This document shows positions 1-7,663 of a stretch of 64,000 nucleotides of DNA, piece after piece. Numbering within the stretch: position 1 is the stretch's first letter; every line of letters starts with the position of its first letter. The notes beneath the pieces are model-generated. The model saw only the letters and a list, made by a program, of their open reading frames with translations. It did no database searches and was not told the origin of the DNA. The DNA is taken from the NCBI GenBank assembly GCA_009782405.1, contig WRJC01000006.1, positions 33,791-97,790 on the forward strand, written 5' to 3'. The DNA is from Oscillospiraceae bacterium (GTDB lineage Bacteria > Bacillota_A > Clostridia > Oscillospirales > WRJC01). A program made the translations under genes and the position numbers.

Positions 1-1421
1 GGCAAGCCGAAAATGGAGAATATGGCGAAACCGCGAAAACCGAAGACCCGGAAGGAAAAGACGACCTCCCCGAAAAGGATTTCGGCGGGGCCGAATTCGT
101 GATCCTCGTGGATCCCGACACTTCGTTTCGGCATTTCTACGATGTGTGCGTGGAGGAAATGGAGGGCGAATTGATACACGACGCGGTATATACGCGAAAC
201 CTCGAAATAGAAGAGCGGTTCAACGTGAAAATATCCGACATCCAGAACAACAACGTGTTCGAGGCTATAAGAAAAAGCGTCGCGGCGGATTCTGTGGATT
301 ACTGCGTGGCGTGGGCTATGGTGGGCGACTATGTAAGATTGTCGCAGAGCAATATGCTCATCGACTTGCAAAATGTCCCGGAATTGAATTTGGGCAAAAA
401 ATATTGGGATCAGAATGTGGTCCGGGATTTCACGATAAGCGGGAAACTATACGGCATAATGGGGGACATAAGCACGTCGGTTTCGGTGTTCACCCATCTT
501 TTTGCGGTAAACAAAGTGATGGCGCAAAACAACGGCATCGATATAGCGGGAATCTATCAAATGGTTCGCGACGGTAAATGGACCTATGACGCATTGTATT
601 CGCTGGCAAAAGATTTGTACAGGGATTTGGACGGGGACGGCACGCCCAACTATGCGGATCAATACGGTTTCGGCGTCACGACGGCGGTGGTCGACGCGAT
701 GTTTTCCGCCTCGGGGGAAAAATTGGTCACAAGGGACGGCAACGGCGATTTCATTCTGACCCCGGTGACTGCGAGGATAGAAGCGGTCTTCAACAAGATA
801 GGCGACATTTTGAGCGACAAGACGCTCACCTCCAGCAATTGGAACATAGGCAAGATCGAAGGGGAAATACTCGGAACGGGGAGGGGCGGAGCCGGCTGGT
901 ATTCCATCGACCACAAATTTTTCAACAATACCGTTTTGTTCGTGGACATAGACGTCGGGATCATGATGGATTTCAGGTCGATGGATTCGGATTTCGGGGT
1001 CGTGCCCGTGCCGAAGTTCGACGAATCGCAAAAAAATTACAGCGTATACGCTTATCCGCTTTACGCGATGCTCACAATCCCGTCCACATACGGCGGCGAC
1101 GCAAAAGCGCTCGACATGATCGGCACCGTGATGGAGGGGCTGGCCTCGGCGTCGTACAAACATTTGACCCCCGCCTTTTATGACACCGCCTTCGCGACAA
1201 AATACACCCGCGACGAGGAATCGATAGAGATGCTGGACATAGTGCTGCGCAGCCGCATTTATGACTGGATGACGATATTCAATTTCGGGAACATATATCA
1301 GTCCATCCATTCGCAAGTGGAAAAAAACAGCCTCAACATCGTGTCGCTGTTCGAAAAAAACGAAGCGAAAGCGCAATCCGACATACAAAAACTGATGGAA
1401 AGCTATGCCGAAAACGATTAA
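1..1421 (+). CDS. Extracellular solute-binding lipoprotein, 5' end outside window
   Basis: The frame is open from the first bases, so the signal peptide and lipobox lie upstream and about 473 C-terminal codons are visible. It resembles the binding protein at 58340 along its length: a GKKYWDQNVVRDFTISGKLYG segment matched there by GKKYWDPNAVDDMTISGRLYG, a DxDGDG loop (YRDLDGDGTPNYADQYG), the phrase DSDFGVVPVPKF, and a C-terminal TPAFYD...KYTRDEES...LRSR block. These are hallmarks of family 1 solute-binding proteins that deliver oligosaccharides or similar ligands to ABC importers; no permease gene is visible here. The stop overlaps the start of the HAD gene by 17 bp, so the two are probably co-transcribed. 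An internal GTG at 99 is not the real start. The ligand is unknown. Confidence 0.85.
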   Translation, partial: QAENGEYGETAKTEDPEGKDDLPEKDFGGAEFVILVDPDTSFRHFYDVCVEEMEGELIHDAVYTRNLEIEERFNVKISDIQNNNVFEAIRKSVAADSVDYCVAWAMVGDYVRLSQSNMLIDLQNVPELNLGKKYWDQNVVRDFTISGKLYGIMGDISTSVSVFTHLFAVNKVMAQNNGIDIAGIYQMVRDGKWTYDALYSLAKDLYRDLDGDGTPNYADQYGFGVTTAVVDAMFSASGEKLVTRDGNGDFILTPVTARIEAVFNKIGDILSDKTLTSSNWNIGKIEGEILGTGRGGAGWYSIDHKFFNNTVLFVDIDVGIMMDFRSMDSDFGVVPVPKFDESQKNYSVYAYPLYAMLTIPSTYGGDAKALDMIGTVMEGLASASYKHLTPAFYDTAFATKYTRDEESIEMLDIVLRSRIYDWMTIFNFGNIYQSIHSQVEKNSLNIVSLFEKNEAKAQSDIQKLMESYAEND

Positions 1422-2058
1422 ATATGACCATGTGATATGGGACTGGAACGGAACGTTGCTCGACGACGCAAATTTGTGCCTGAATGTCATAAATGAGCTG
1501 CTGTCCAAAAGAAATCTACGGCCAATCAGGGACATTGCGGCTTACCGCGAGATATTCGGATTTCCTGTTATGGATTATTACCGCCGCGCGGGGTTTGACT
1601 TCGACAAAGAACCCTTTGAAATACCCGCAAAAGAGTTTGTGCGCCTGTATCACAGCGACGAAAGCCGTTTCCGATTGTTTGGCGGCGCAAAAGAAACACT
1701 CGCCGCCCTTTGCAAGATGGGCGCAAAACAGGTCATTCTATCCGCCTCCGAAACAAACAACCTGCGCTCCCAAACGGACTTGTTCGACATCGGGCACTAT
1801 TTTGAGGACATACTCGGAATATCCGACATATACGCCGAAAGCAAAATAGACATAGGGAAAGCCTACATTGCCGAAAATTGCATATGCGGCAGCAGGGCTG
1901 TGCTCATCGGCGACACGGCGCATGACCACGAAGCGGCAAAGGCTATGGGCGTCGACTGCATTCTCATATCCAACGGGCACCAAAACAAAAACAGGCTGCT
2001 TGGGCTCGGCGTCCCCGTTTTGGGGGATATAAGGGAAGTTTTGCGCGCGGTAAAATGA
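1405..2058 (+). CDS. HAD-superfamily hydrolase (phosphoglycolate phosphatase-like)
   Basis: A 217-residue protein of the haloacid dehalogenase superfamily. The nucleophile motif is DWNGTLLDD near the N-terminus, with Asp as nucleophile and the second D of the motif replaced by N, a common variant. The cap and core follow (ILSASETNNL as motif II), then a lysine in ESKIDIGKAY and the GDTAHDHEAAKAMG acidic motif. The length and layout fit small-molecule phosphatases such as Gph or PpaX. The ATG lies inside the end of the binding-protein gene (17-bp overlap), which implies translational coupling. A sulfatase gene follows after 38 bp. The substrate cannot be deduced; a sugar phosphate would suit the setting. 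Confidence 0.85.
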   Translation: MPKTIKYDHVIWDWNGTLLDDANLCLNVINELLSKRNLRPIRDIAAYREIFGFPVMDYYRRAGFDFDKEPFEIPAKEFVRLYHSDESRFRLFGGAKETLAALCKMGAKQVILSASETNNLRSQTDLFDIGHYFEDILGISDIYAESKIDIGKAYIAENCICGSRAVLIGDTAHDHEAAKAMGVDCILISNGHQNKNRLLGLGVPVLGDIREVLRAVK

Positions 2059-2096
2059 ATCATAAAATTATTGTTGAAAGTTAATGAGGATTTTCT

Positions 2097-3605
2097 ATGG
2101 ACAACCGCCAAAACCATGACCGCCGCCCCAATATTCTTTTGATCATGTGCGACCAGTTGTGCGCTTCGGCGCTGGAGGTTTACGGCGGGACAGCCGATAC
2201 CCCAAATATTGGCAAACTCGCGGCGAACGGCGTGCTGTTTGAGTCCGCCTATTGCCAGACGCCTGTCTGTTCCCCATCGAGGGCATCGATTATCACGGGC
2301 CGGTATCCGCACCGCCACGGATTGGTTTCGAACGTCATGCGCGTCGATTATCCCATGGTCGGCGGGCCGGAAACCGAAGAGGGCATTGACAGCCGCGACA
2401 TCACAACCGAAGGTCTGCTCCACGCCGGCGGCTATCAGACATCCCATAAAGGCAAATGGCATATTTCAGGCGAAAAGCTCGGATGCTACGAATCGATGTA
2501 CACGGAAAACTATGAGTACGCAGATGAAATGCGGGAAATTTTTGAACGCTCCGCGAAACTGCCCCGTGAAAATTATATGGAATGGTACGGCTGGAAAATC
2601 CCGGTTGTACGCAACCAGGATTATTCGGAAAGCCTCGCGAATATCCCCGAACGCTGGATGTCCAACCAGTCCAAGGAACTATTCACAAAATTCGGCAGGC
2701 TGGATTTATCTCCCGAAGACACTTTCGATTACCGGATCGCTTCAAAGTGCGCCGATGCGATATTGACGGCAAAGGAGCCGTTTATGCTGACCTGTTCGTT
2801 CAATATGCCGCACGATCCGAACGTCGCACCGTCGCCCTATTACAAAAACGTGGATATGTCGCATATCAAAGCCGACGCGTCGCTTTATTGCGACGCGGCT
2901 TATCTTGGCGATCTGTCAAAAGATATTCCCGCCCACGCGGGCGACGCTTTTTTGACGGAATTTTTGCGCGTCTATCATGCCGGCCTAAAACTCGTGGACG
3001 ACCAGATAGGCCGGCTGTTCGAAGCGTTGGAGCAACGCGGAATAACAGGCAGCACCGTGGTCATCTTCACGGCCGACCACGGCGATATGGCGGGCGGACA
3101 CGGGATGTTCTGGAAATCCACGCGCGCGTTTTATGAAGAAGTGGCGCGGGTTCCGCTGATTATATCCGCTCCCGGGCACAACAAAAACGCGCGTTACTCA
3201 AAACCCGTGGAGTCAGTGGATATAATGCCGACCATACTTGGGTTGTGCGGCGTGAAAACGCCCGAAAATACCGACGGAGCAAATCTTGCCCCGGCGCTTT
3301 CGGGCGGGGAATCCGGAAAAAATACGGCGCTCTGCGAACGCTTGGGATTTGGTCCGGGCAACATAAGATACCGGCACACAAACGATAGAAATTACAATTT
3401 CATGCTGCGTGCCGGCAAATTCAAATATATAATCCACCATACGGACAACAGTGGCAATCCGGAAGACGCACGTTTGTTGTTCGACCTTGAAAATGACCCG
3501 AAAGAATACGAAAACTTGTGCAATCGTCCCGGCTTTGAAGCCAAAACCGCCGAAATGCATTCGCTTCTGCAAAAACGGCTGTCGGAAAGCGGCTATGAAT
3601 TATAA
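2097..3605 (+). CDS. Sulfatase (Cys-type, alkaline phosphatase superfamily)
   Basis: A 502-residue sulfatase. After the metal-binding start (PNILLIMCDQ) comes the modification motif C58-S-P-S-R followed by ASIITGRYPHRHG; the cysteine would be converted to formylglycine, in anaerobes by a radical-SAM maturase. A late TADHGDMAGGHGMFWK block supplies further metal and sulfate ligands. There is no signal peptide or lipobox, so the enzyme is predicted to be cytoplasmic and to act on an imported sulfated molecule. No maturase gene lies in the window. It follows the binding-protein and HAD genes on the same strand, which fits uptake and processing of a sulfated sugar. Related phosphodiesterases use Thr or Ser at this position; the intact CxPSR favours sulfatase. 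Confidence 0.88.
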   Translation: MDNRQNHDRRPNILLIMCDQLCASALEVYGGTADTPNIGKLAANGVLFESAYCQTPVCSPSRASIITGRYPHRHGLVSNVMRVDYPMVGGPETEEGIDSRDITTEGLLHAGGYQTSHKGKWHISGEKLGCYESMYTENYEYADEMREIFERSAKLPRENYMEWYGWKIPVVRNQDYSESLANIPERWMSNQSKELFTKFGRLDLSPEDTFDYRIASKCADAILTAKEPFMLTCSFNMPHDPNVAPSPYYKNVDMSHIKADASLYCDAAYLGDLSKDIPAHAGDAFLTEFLRVYHAGLKLVDDQIGRLFEALEQRGITGSTVVIFTADHGDMAGGHGMFWKSTRAFYEEVARVPLIISAPGHNKNARYSKPVESVDIMPTILGLCGVKTPENTDGANLAPALSGGESGKNTALCERLGFGPGNIRYRHTNDRNYNFMLRAGKFKYIIHHTDNSGNPEDARLLFDLENDPKEYENLCNRPGFEAKTAEMHSLLQKRLSESGYEL

Positions 3606-3624
3606 TAGCCAAAATTTTCGGGCT

Positions 3625-4251
3625 TCACCTCAAAACTATGTTTTCCCCGGTCAAGCCGACATAAGCCCCGTTTTTCGCTTCGTTCGTATCGGCGTGCGCC
3701 AACAGCCATTTGTTCGTGGCCTGCAGCCTGCCGTCTTCGCCGTTGAGCTGCCCGATTTCCGGTTTTCCGACGTTCGTGCCTCTCGGAAGACCGACCACAG
3801 TCCGGAAATGGTCGCTGCCGTCGGCGGTGCAGGGCGCGTAATGCAGCGTCGTTTCATAAAGCGCCACGGCTTTTCCGGCGGGCACCAAAAACGCCTCTAC
3901 TTTGGAAGTGTCGAGCTTGCCGTTTTCGACGTCGCGCAAATCGGCGAGCAGCAGGACGTAAGGCGTGCTCGCCACGATAAATTCGCTCCCCCGGTGATAT
4001 TCTAAGCAATTGAGCCGCACGTTGTGCCCGTTGCAATAGCCCAATTGAATCGGCAGCCCGCCGAACAGATTGTTTTTGATCTGTGCGCAGACAGACCGGT
4101 TTTGCAGGGTAGGCTCCTCCGCTTTGTAAACCACGCTGTCTTTGGGACAAGGGGTGCCGTTCAGCGAATCGAGCAGGCTGTCGAAGTCGTAGCCTGTGAC
4201 CTCGAATCCGTAACGCTTGAACGCTTTTTCCGAATAATTCAATGTGACCAT
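3625..4251 (-). CDS. DUF4867 family protein
   Basis: A 208-residue protein recognised by features of the DUF4867 family: an early KRYGFEVTGYD stretch, GLPIQLGYCNGHN, LNCLEYHRGSEF, LLADLRDVENG and KVEAFLVPAGKAVALYETTLHYAPC. The repeated short beta-like segments and conserved His and Glu residues suggest a cupin-like fold, but the function is not established. In Firmicutes the family is often found near sugar-use genes, which agrees with the neighbouring sulfatase; this is context only. The ATG has a strong AGGAGG six bases upstream. The gene converges on the sulfatase with 19 bp between the stops. Nothing looks damaged. Confidence 0.75.
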   Translation of the reverse strand: MVTLNYSEKAFKRYGFEVTGYDFDSLLDSLNGTPCPKDSVVYKAEEPTLQNRSVCAQIKNNLFGGLPIQLGYCNGHNVRLNCLEYHRGSEFIVASTPYVLLLADLRDVENGKLDTSKVEAFLVPAGKAVALYETTLHYAPCTADGSDHFRTVVGLPRGTNVGKPEIGQLNGEDGRLQATNKWLLAHADTNEAKNGAYVGLTGENIVLR

Positions 4252-4348
4252 GTGTGCCCTCCTAAATATATTTTGATATCATATTATCATGGTTTTATAG
4301 TATCACGAAAATATCAATATTGTTTGTGTTTTAATTGGCTGAAATGTG

Positions 4349-4377
4349 AATAATGACAAACAAATTTTGTCATTATT
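4349..4377. promoter_or_regulatory. Perfect 12-bp inverted repeat upstream of the metallo-hydrolase gene
   Basis: The arms AATAATGACAAA (4349-4360) and TTTGTCATTATT (4366-4377) are exact reverse complements separated by 5 bp. The element lies 55 bp before the ATG at 4433, in the region shared with the divergent DUF4867 gene. No run of T follows, so an operator is more likely than a terminator. The binding protein is unknown. Confidence 0.55.
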
Positions 4378-4432
4378 TGAAAAAAACCGCGTTAAAACGG
4401 TTGTAAAAACAAATGAACCGGAGGAATCAATT

Positions 4433-5038
4433 ATGCCAAAATTACTTTATCAGGGACACGGCAGTTTCAGATTGACCGCAAACGGCGGATTAGTTGCCTA
4501 CGTTGACCCATATGCGGGCGGGGGCTATGATGTGCCTGCAGAAGTTATACTCGTCACGCACCAGCACGGCGACCACAATAGGATCGAATTGGTCCCGCAG
4601 AAAGAGAACTGCCGCATTTTCTCAAATCGCGAAGCAATCGGGGCGGGCTGTCGCATGAATTTGCGCCTTGACGGTTGCGGCGAAGAAGATTTTTTTGTCG
4701 AATCCGTCGAGGCGTACAATAAAAACCATGATCCGAAAGAGTGCGTGGGCTTTATCATCACGCTTGACGGCGTCAAAATTTACGCGAGCGGCGACACTTC
4801 GAAAACCGGGCAAATGGAAACATTCGCAAAAATGGAACTCGACTACGCCATACTCTGCGGAGATGGCGTATATAACATGGATTTGGATGAAGCCGCCGAA
4901 TGCGCGAGGCTCATAGGAGCGAAGCATAATATCATAATTCATCTCAAACCCAAAACGTTGTTTGACCGCGAGAGAGCCGAGCGTTGGGACGCGCCAAATA
5001 AAATAATCGTTGAGCCGGGAGAAGAAATTGTTTTGTGA
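4433..5038 (+). CDS. UlaG-like metallo-beta-lactamase-fold hydrolase
   Basis: A 201-residue MBL-fold protein with the metal motif H43-Q-H45-G-D47-H48, an early GHGSFRL strand, an ASGDTSKT segment providing the bridging Asp, and a late IIIHLKP. These fit the UlaG/YtnP-like group of L-ascorbate 6-phosphate lactonase-related hydrolases; the length is close to the usual 200-230. I start at ATG 4433 because GGAGG lies at 4420-4424, eight bases upstream. An in-frame GTG at 4346 would translate through the perfect palindrome and has no ribosome site. The substrate is not predictable. It stands alone, divergent from DUF4867. Confidence 0.82.
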   Translation: MPKLLYQGHGSFRLTANGGLVAYVDPYAGGGYDVPAEVILVTHQHGDHNRIELVPQKENCRIFSNREAIGAGCRMNLRLDGCGEEDFFVESVEAYNKNHDPKECVGFIITLDGVKIYASGDTSKTGQMETFAKMELDYAILCGDGVYNMDLDEAAECARLIGAKHNIIIHLKPKTLFDRERAERWDAPNKIIVEPGEEIVL

Positions 5039-5178
5039 AAAAAGCCGATTGTTTGGCTGTTAGTTGGGCGAAATACAAAATATAACAGGAATTATTTAAG
5101 GTTTGAATTGCGAACGCAGTGTGTTCGTAATTATATAAATGTGTTTTGAATTATGCACGCATGCGTTCACAATTTGGA

Positions 5179-5595
5179 TTATGTTTCACTTTCTATATGC
5201 AAATACTCTTTCAAGCCGTTTTGCAATATCTGCGAAAAATTTACACCGTTACGTTCCGCTTCTACATTCAACCATTGCGGTATTGTCAACGTCTTTTTTA
5301 CTACCCTGTTATTTATTCTGTCCCGTACTGGCGGCATAAATACTTCGATCAGCATTGCCGCTTCGTTTTCTTCAAGTTTTATATTTTTGATGTTTGACGG
5401 TTCGGGAATCGTTTCGTTGTCCTGCTCCATGCTCCAAAGATGAAGTCCCAAAACTTCTTTTGCCATTTGAGAAATTTCATCTTCCGTTTCAGCGCAGGTA
5501 AAACAACCGTCCAAATCCGGAAAATTTATTGATATGCCGTCGTCGTCGAAACTTATTGCCGCTATATAACTATATTTATCTTTTTTTATTTTCAA
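5179..5595 (-). CDS. hicB: HicB family antitoxin
   Basis: A 138-residue HicB-type protein. The N-terminal half (about residues 8-55) has the partly degraded RNase H-like HicB fold, with the hallmark INFPDLDGCFTCAET segment and a following helix EISQMAKEVLGLHL. The C-terminal part (about residues 105-138) looks like a ribbon-helix-helix DNA-binding domain: KKTLTIPQWLNVEAERNGV then SQILQNGLKEYL. HicB binds and neutralises the HicA mRNA interferase and represses its own operon through the RHH domain. The gene lies 22 bp after hicA on the same strand with a good ribosome site (CAGGAGG). The hicA-hicB order is the usual one in this family. Confidence 0.88.
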   Translation of the reverse strand: MKIKKDKYSYIAAISFDDDGISINFPDLDGCFTCAETEDEISQMAKEVLGLHLWSMEQDNETIPEPSNIKNIKLEENEAAMLIEVFMPPVRDRINNRVVKKTLTIPQWLNVEAERNGVNFSQILQNGLKEYLHIESET

Positions 5596-5617
5596 TTCAG
5601 CCTCCTGTAATATATAT

Positions 5618-5752
5618 TTATTTGAATTTTATTCCCGATTGTTGCTCTATGCGCTTCAAAGTTTTTATCGGTATATCTTTCTGCGGGTGTTTTAATGTAA
5701 CTTTTCCTTTTTTCGTGGAGTGTTTGAATTGGTGGTGACTTCCCTCGCTCAT
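5618..5752 (-). CDS. hicA: Short HicA-family toxin (44 residues)
   Basis: The 44-residue product contains GSHHQFKH, STKKGKVTLKHPQKDIP and a final helix TLKRIEQQSGIK, matching the HicA (YcfA) core, including the histidine-containing GSHH catalytic segment. HicA is an mRNA interferase. Typical HicA proteins carry about 15-20 more residues before GSHH, forming the first helix. Here the ATG (5750-5752) sits three codons before GSH, an in-frame TAA lies upstream, and a consensus promoter occupies the place where the missing residues would be encoded. AGGAG lies at 5760-5764. The toxin may be inactive or a natural minimal form; both partners being intact otherwise favours a functional module. Confidence 0.75.
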   Translation of the reverse strand: MSEGSHHQFKHSTKKGKVTLKHPQKDIPIKTLKRIEQQSGIKFK

Positions 5753-5769
5753 TTTATCGCTCCTGTATT

Positions 5770-5798
5770 ATTATAGCACGTGTGTTTGTACGTGTCAA
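5770..5798 (-). promoter_or_regulatory. hicAB promoter with overlapping palindrome
   Basis: On the minus strand -35 TTGACA (5793-5798) and -10 TATAAT (5770-5775) are separated by exactly 17 bp, a perfect sigma-A consensus. The spacer holds the inverted repeat CACGT (5777-5781) and ACGTG (5790-5794), a likely HicB operator because a bound protein would cover the promoter. The predicted start of transcription, near 5763, falls inside the AGGAG ribosome site, so the leader would be only about 11 nt. Confidence 0.8.
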
Positions 5799-5829
5799 GC
5801 GGATTTGGAAAATATTAACTTTAAAATAT

Positions 5830-6033
5830 TTATAAAATATATATTTCAATTATTTGTTTAATAGCTTCAATATATAAATTATCCGCTATTTTATAAGGTT
5901 TATTATAATCATCTTCATTATTTGATATTATATATTTTCCACGTTCACGCCGCTCAAAATCGGAATCGTTCAAAAAATTTTCAAATAAATCAAATTTTAC
6001 GAAATCAACCACAAAGTAAGCGATTTTAGACAT
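5830..6033 (-). CDS. Small AT-rich hypothetical ORF, doubtful
   Basis: The 67-residue reading frame (starts MSKIAYFVVDFVKF, ends EAIKQIIEIYIL) is much more AT-rich than the surrounding genes. No convincing ribosome site precedes the ATG, and I recognise no family. Its first codons lie inside the inverted repeat at 6002-6049. It could be a degraded remnant of an inserted gene or simply non-coding AT-rich sequence. It lies between the hicAB promoter and the 3' end of the DUF624 gene, in what looks like a small accessory patch. Confidence 0.25.
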   Translation of the reverse strand: MSKIAYFVVDFVKFDLFENFLNDSDFERRERGKYIISNNEDDYNKPYKIADNLYIEAIKQIIEIYIL

Positions 6034-6049
6034 ACTCTGTGGTTGATTT
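6002..6049. repeat. 12-bp perfect inverted repeat with 24-bp loop
   Basis: AAATCAACCACA (6002-6013) pairs exactly with TGTGGTTGATTT (6038-6049). The arms flank 24 bp in an AT-rich intergenic patch. No T-run is placed as in a strong terminator. It may be the ends of a decayed small mobile element or a regulatory hairpin. Confidence 0.5.
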
Positions 6050-6094
6050 GATATTATAATATAATTACAATACTGCTTTTCCTGTCCGAATCCC

Positions 6095-7135
6095 CTATCC
6101 CCTGTCGATGAATATGGGTTCGTCCTCTATTTCCAATTCGTTTTTGTCTTTTTCCGGGTTTTCGGCGTAGTATGGGTCGATCATGTATTTTTTTACGTTC
6201 GGGTAGGCGGCGAAACAGGCGATGAACGAGCCGTTTGATATGAGCAAAAAAAACGGCGCGATGATCCCAAACGGTATCGAAAATATGAAGACGACCACAT
6301 AGAGCAGCATGAGCGCCGCGATCCCGAGTATCGCCATGAAATTCCGCTTGATTCCCAGCAGCGCGAGTATGAGCGAGTTCTTTATCAGCTTTATCGGCGA
6401 AAGCTTGAAAGTTATCAAAAGGATGTACAGGTAAAACCTCATGATGAAATATATGACGCACATGGCGAACATCAGCACAAACAAAGCGGTATTTGAACCT
6501 CCGGGGCTCACATAGTAGACATACGTCGAATATCCCAAGAGGATCATCAGCGCAAGGTCGGCGAAGCCCAACAGTATCGAGCCAAAGAAGTTCTTTTTTA
6601 TGGTGTGGAAAAAATCGTGCCACAAATAGGCGAAATCGCCCCTCGTGTACGCCCTTAGGATATACGTCATTCCGGCGTTTGCCGGCCCGAAGGTCAAAAA
6701 CACGGTCAAGGCTATGGTGTATAGGACTGTGGTCGCGGTGTTGCCCGCAACCACGATGCCCTGCGATCCGAAAACGCCCACGAGGTTCGCCGTGCCGGGT
6801 GTGGGAAAGCACAGATGCGCACCGTAAACGGGAGCATAGAATATGTTTGAGGGTGCGGGAGCCCTCGTGGAAAAAATCCCGGTGTAGGACAAAATCCCGC
6901 ATATGACGGGGGATAGCATGAGCGCGAATATGAGGTTCACGATTATGAGGTTCCAGAATTGCGATTTGTAGGCCGAAAAGAAACCTTTTAGGCTGTAGCG
7001 CTCTTTGTCCGTCACTTTTTTGTTTTTTGCGCCTTTCCCGTCTTTGGTGTTGTAACCCGAAAGAAAGGAAAAAAACTTTTTGCTGAAATTGTTTGCGGGG
7101 GAATTGTTGTTATTGTTGTTGTTTTTGCCCGCCAT
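6095..7135 (-). CDS. DUF624 (YesL-like) membrane protein
   Basis: A 346-residue multi-pass membrane protein. A polar N-terminus with a run of Asn (residues 5-11) is followed by ERYSLKGFFSAYKSQFWNLIIVNLIFALMLSP-type sequence, then several hydrophobic helices; the middle has FGPANAGMTYILRAYTRGD and LWHDFFHTIKKNF, characteristic of the DUF624/YesL family. The family is membrane-bound and often near sugar uptake genes in Bacillota; its molecular role is unknown. An acidic tail (ELEIEDEPIFIDRG) ends the protein. The start has GGAGGA five bases upstream. It follows the GerW gene by 2 bp and is probably the last gene of the yqeG-to-DUF624 operon. Confidence 0.78.
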   Translation of the reverse strand: MAGKNNNNNNNSPANNFSKKFFSFLSGYNTKDGKGAKNKKVTDKERYSLKGFFSAYKSQFWNLIIVNLIFALMLSPVICGILSYTGIFSTRAPAPSNIFYAPVYGAHLCFPTPGTANLVGVFGSQGIVVAGNTATTVLYTIALTVFLTFGPANAGMTYILRAYTRGDFAYLWHDFFHTIKKNFFGSILLGFADLALMILLGYSTYVYYVSPGGSNTALFVLMFAMCVIYFIMRFYLYILLITFKLSPIKLIKNSLILALLGIKRNFMAILGIAALMLLYVVVFIFSIPFGIIAPFFLLISNGSFIACFAAYPNVKKYMIDPYYAENPEKDKNELEIEDEPIFIDRG

Positions 7136-7137
7136 TT

Positions 7138-7635
7138 TTATCCTCCGCCGTTTTCGGCGGCATCCAAGGGCATATCGACGGAAGTCTCGTTTGCCGCGTC
7201 ATTTTCGGCTTCCCCGGGTTCTTCGGCTGTTTTTTCTTTTTTGAATATTTTCGTGATTTTTTCGATCATCGAAGGCGCTTTGTCCACAAGCCCGCTTATC
7301 GTCCCGATCAGGTCCTTGTTTTCGGCGGGCGCGTTCACGCCGAGCAAACTGACATCGCCGCTTTCGCTTACCACGAGAAAGGCGACGGGCGAAATGGTGA
7401 ATCCCGAACCGGCGCCTCCGCCGAAATTCGGGGGCTTTTCGGGCGCGGCCTTGCTGTTGTAATCCATTCCGCCCGAGGCGAACCCCACGGATATTTTGGA
7501 TACGGGAATGATCGTGGCGCCGCCCGGGGCTTTTATCGGCTCCCCGACCACGGTATTCGCGTCGGTCATCTTTTTGAGATTTGCGAGCGCGGTTTCGATC
7601 ATTTGGCTCAAATTGGTTTCCGGCATATTTTTCAT
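7138..7635 (-). CDS. Spore germination GerW/YtfJ family protein
   Basis: A 165-residue protein of the GerW (YtfJ) family: a helical start (LSQMIETALANLKKM), then GEPIKAPGGATIIPVSKISVGFASGG, a Gly-rich FGGGAGSGFTISPVAFLVV segment and a variable charged tail. In Bacillus, YtfJ/GerW is a sporulation protein needed for normal germination. The length is somewhat above the usual 140-150 because of the acidic C-terminus. It lies 28 bp after the DUF2953 gene, a conserved clostridial neighbourhood of scpA-scpB-DUF2953-ytfJ. Its presence with SpoVS argues that the organism, or a recent ancestor, forms spores. Confidence 0.88.
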   Translation of the reverse strand: MKNMPETNLSQMIETALANLKKMTDANTVVGEPIKAPGGATIIPVSKISVGFASGGMDYNSKAAPEKPPNFGGGAGSGFTISPVAFLVVSESGDVSLLGVNAPAENKDLIGTISGLVDKAPSMIEKITKIFKKEKTAEEPGEAENDAANETSVDMPLDAAENGGG

Positions 7636-7663
7636 CGCTCCTCTTTCATTGGATTTTTGTGTT

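Noticed and set aside
447..1535. Long minus-strand open frame opposite the first binding protein
   Set aside because: The plus strand encodes the conserved binding-protein motifs; the minus frame is a shadow with unnatural composition.
4346..4432. GTG start at 4346 for the UlaG-like hydrolase
   Set aside because: It would translate the perfect palindrome and has no ribosome site, while ATG 4433 has GGAGG at the right distance.
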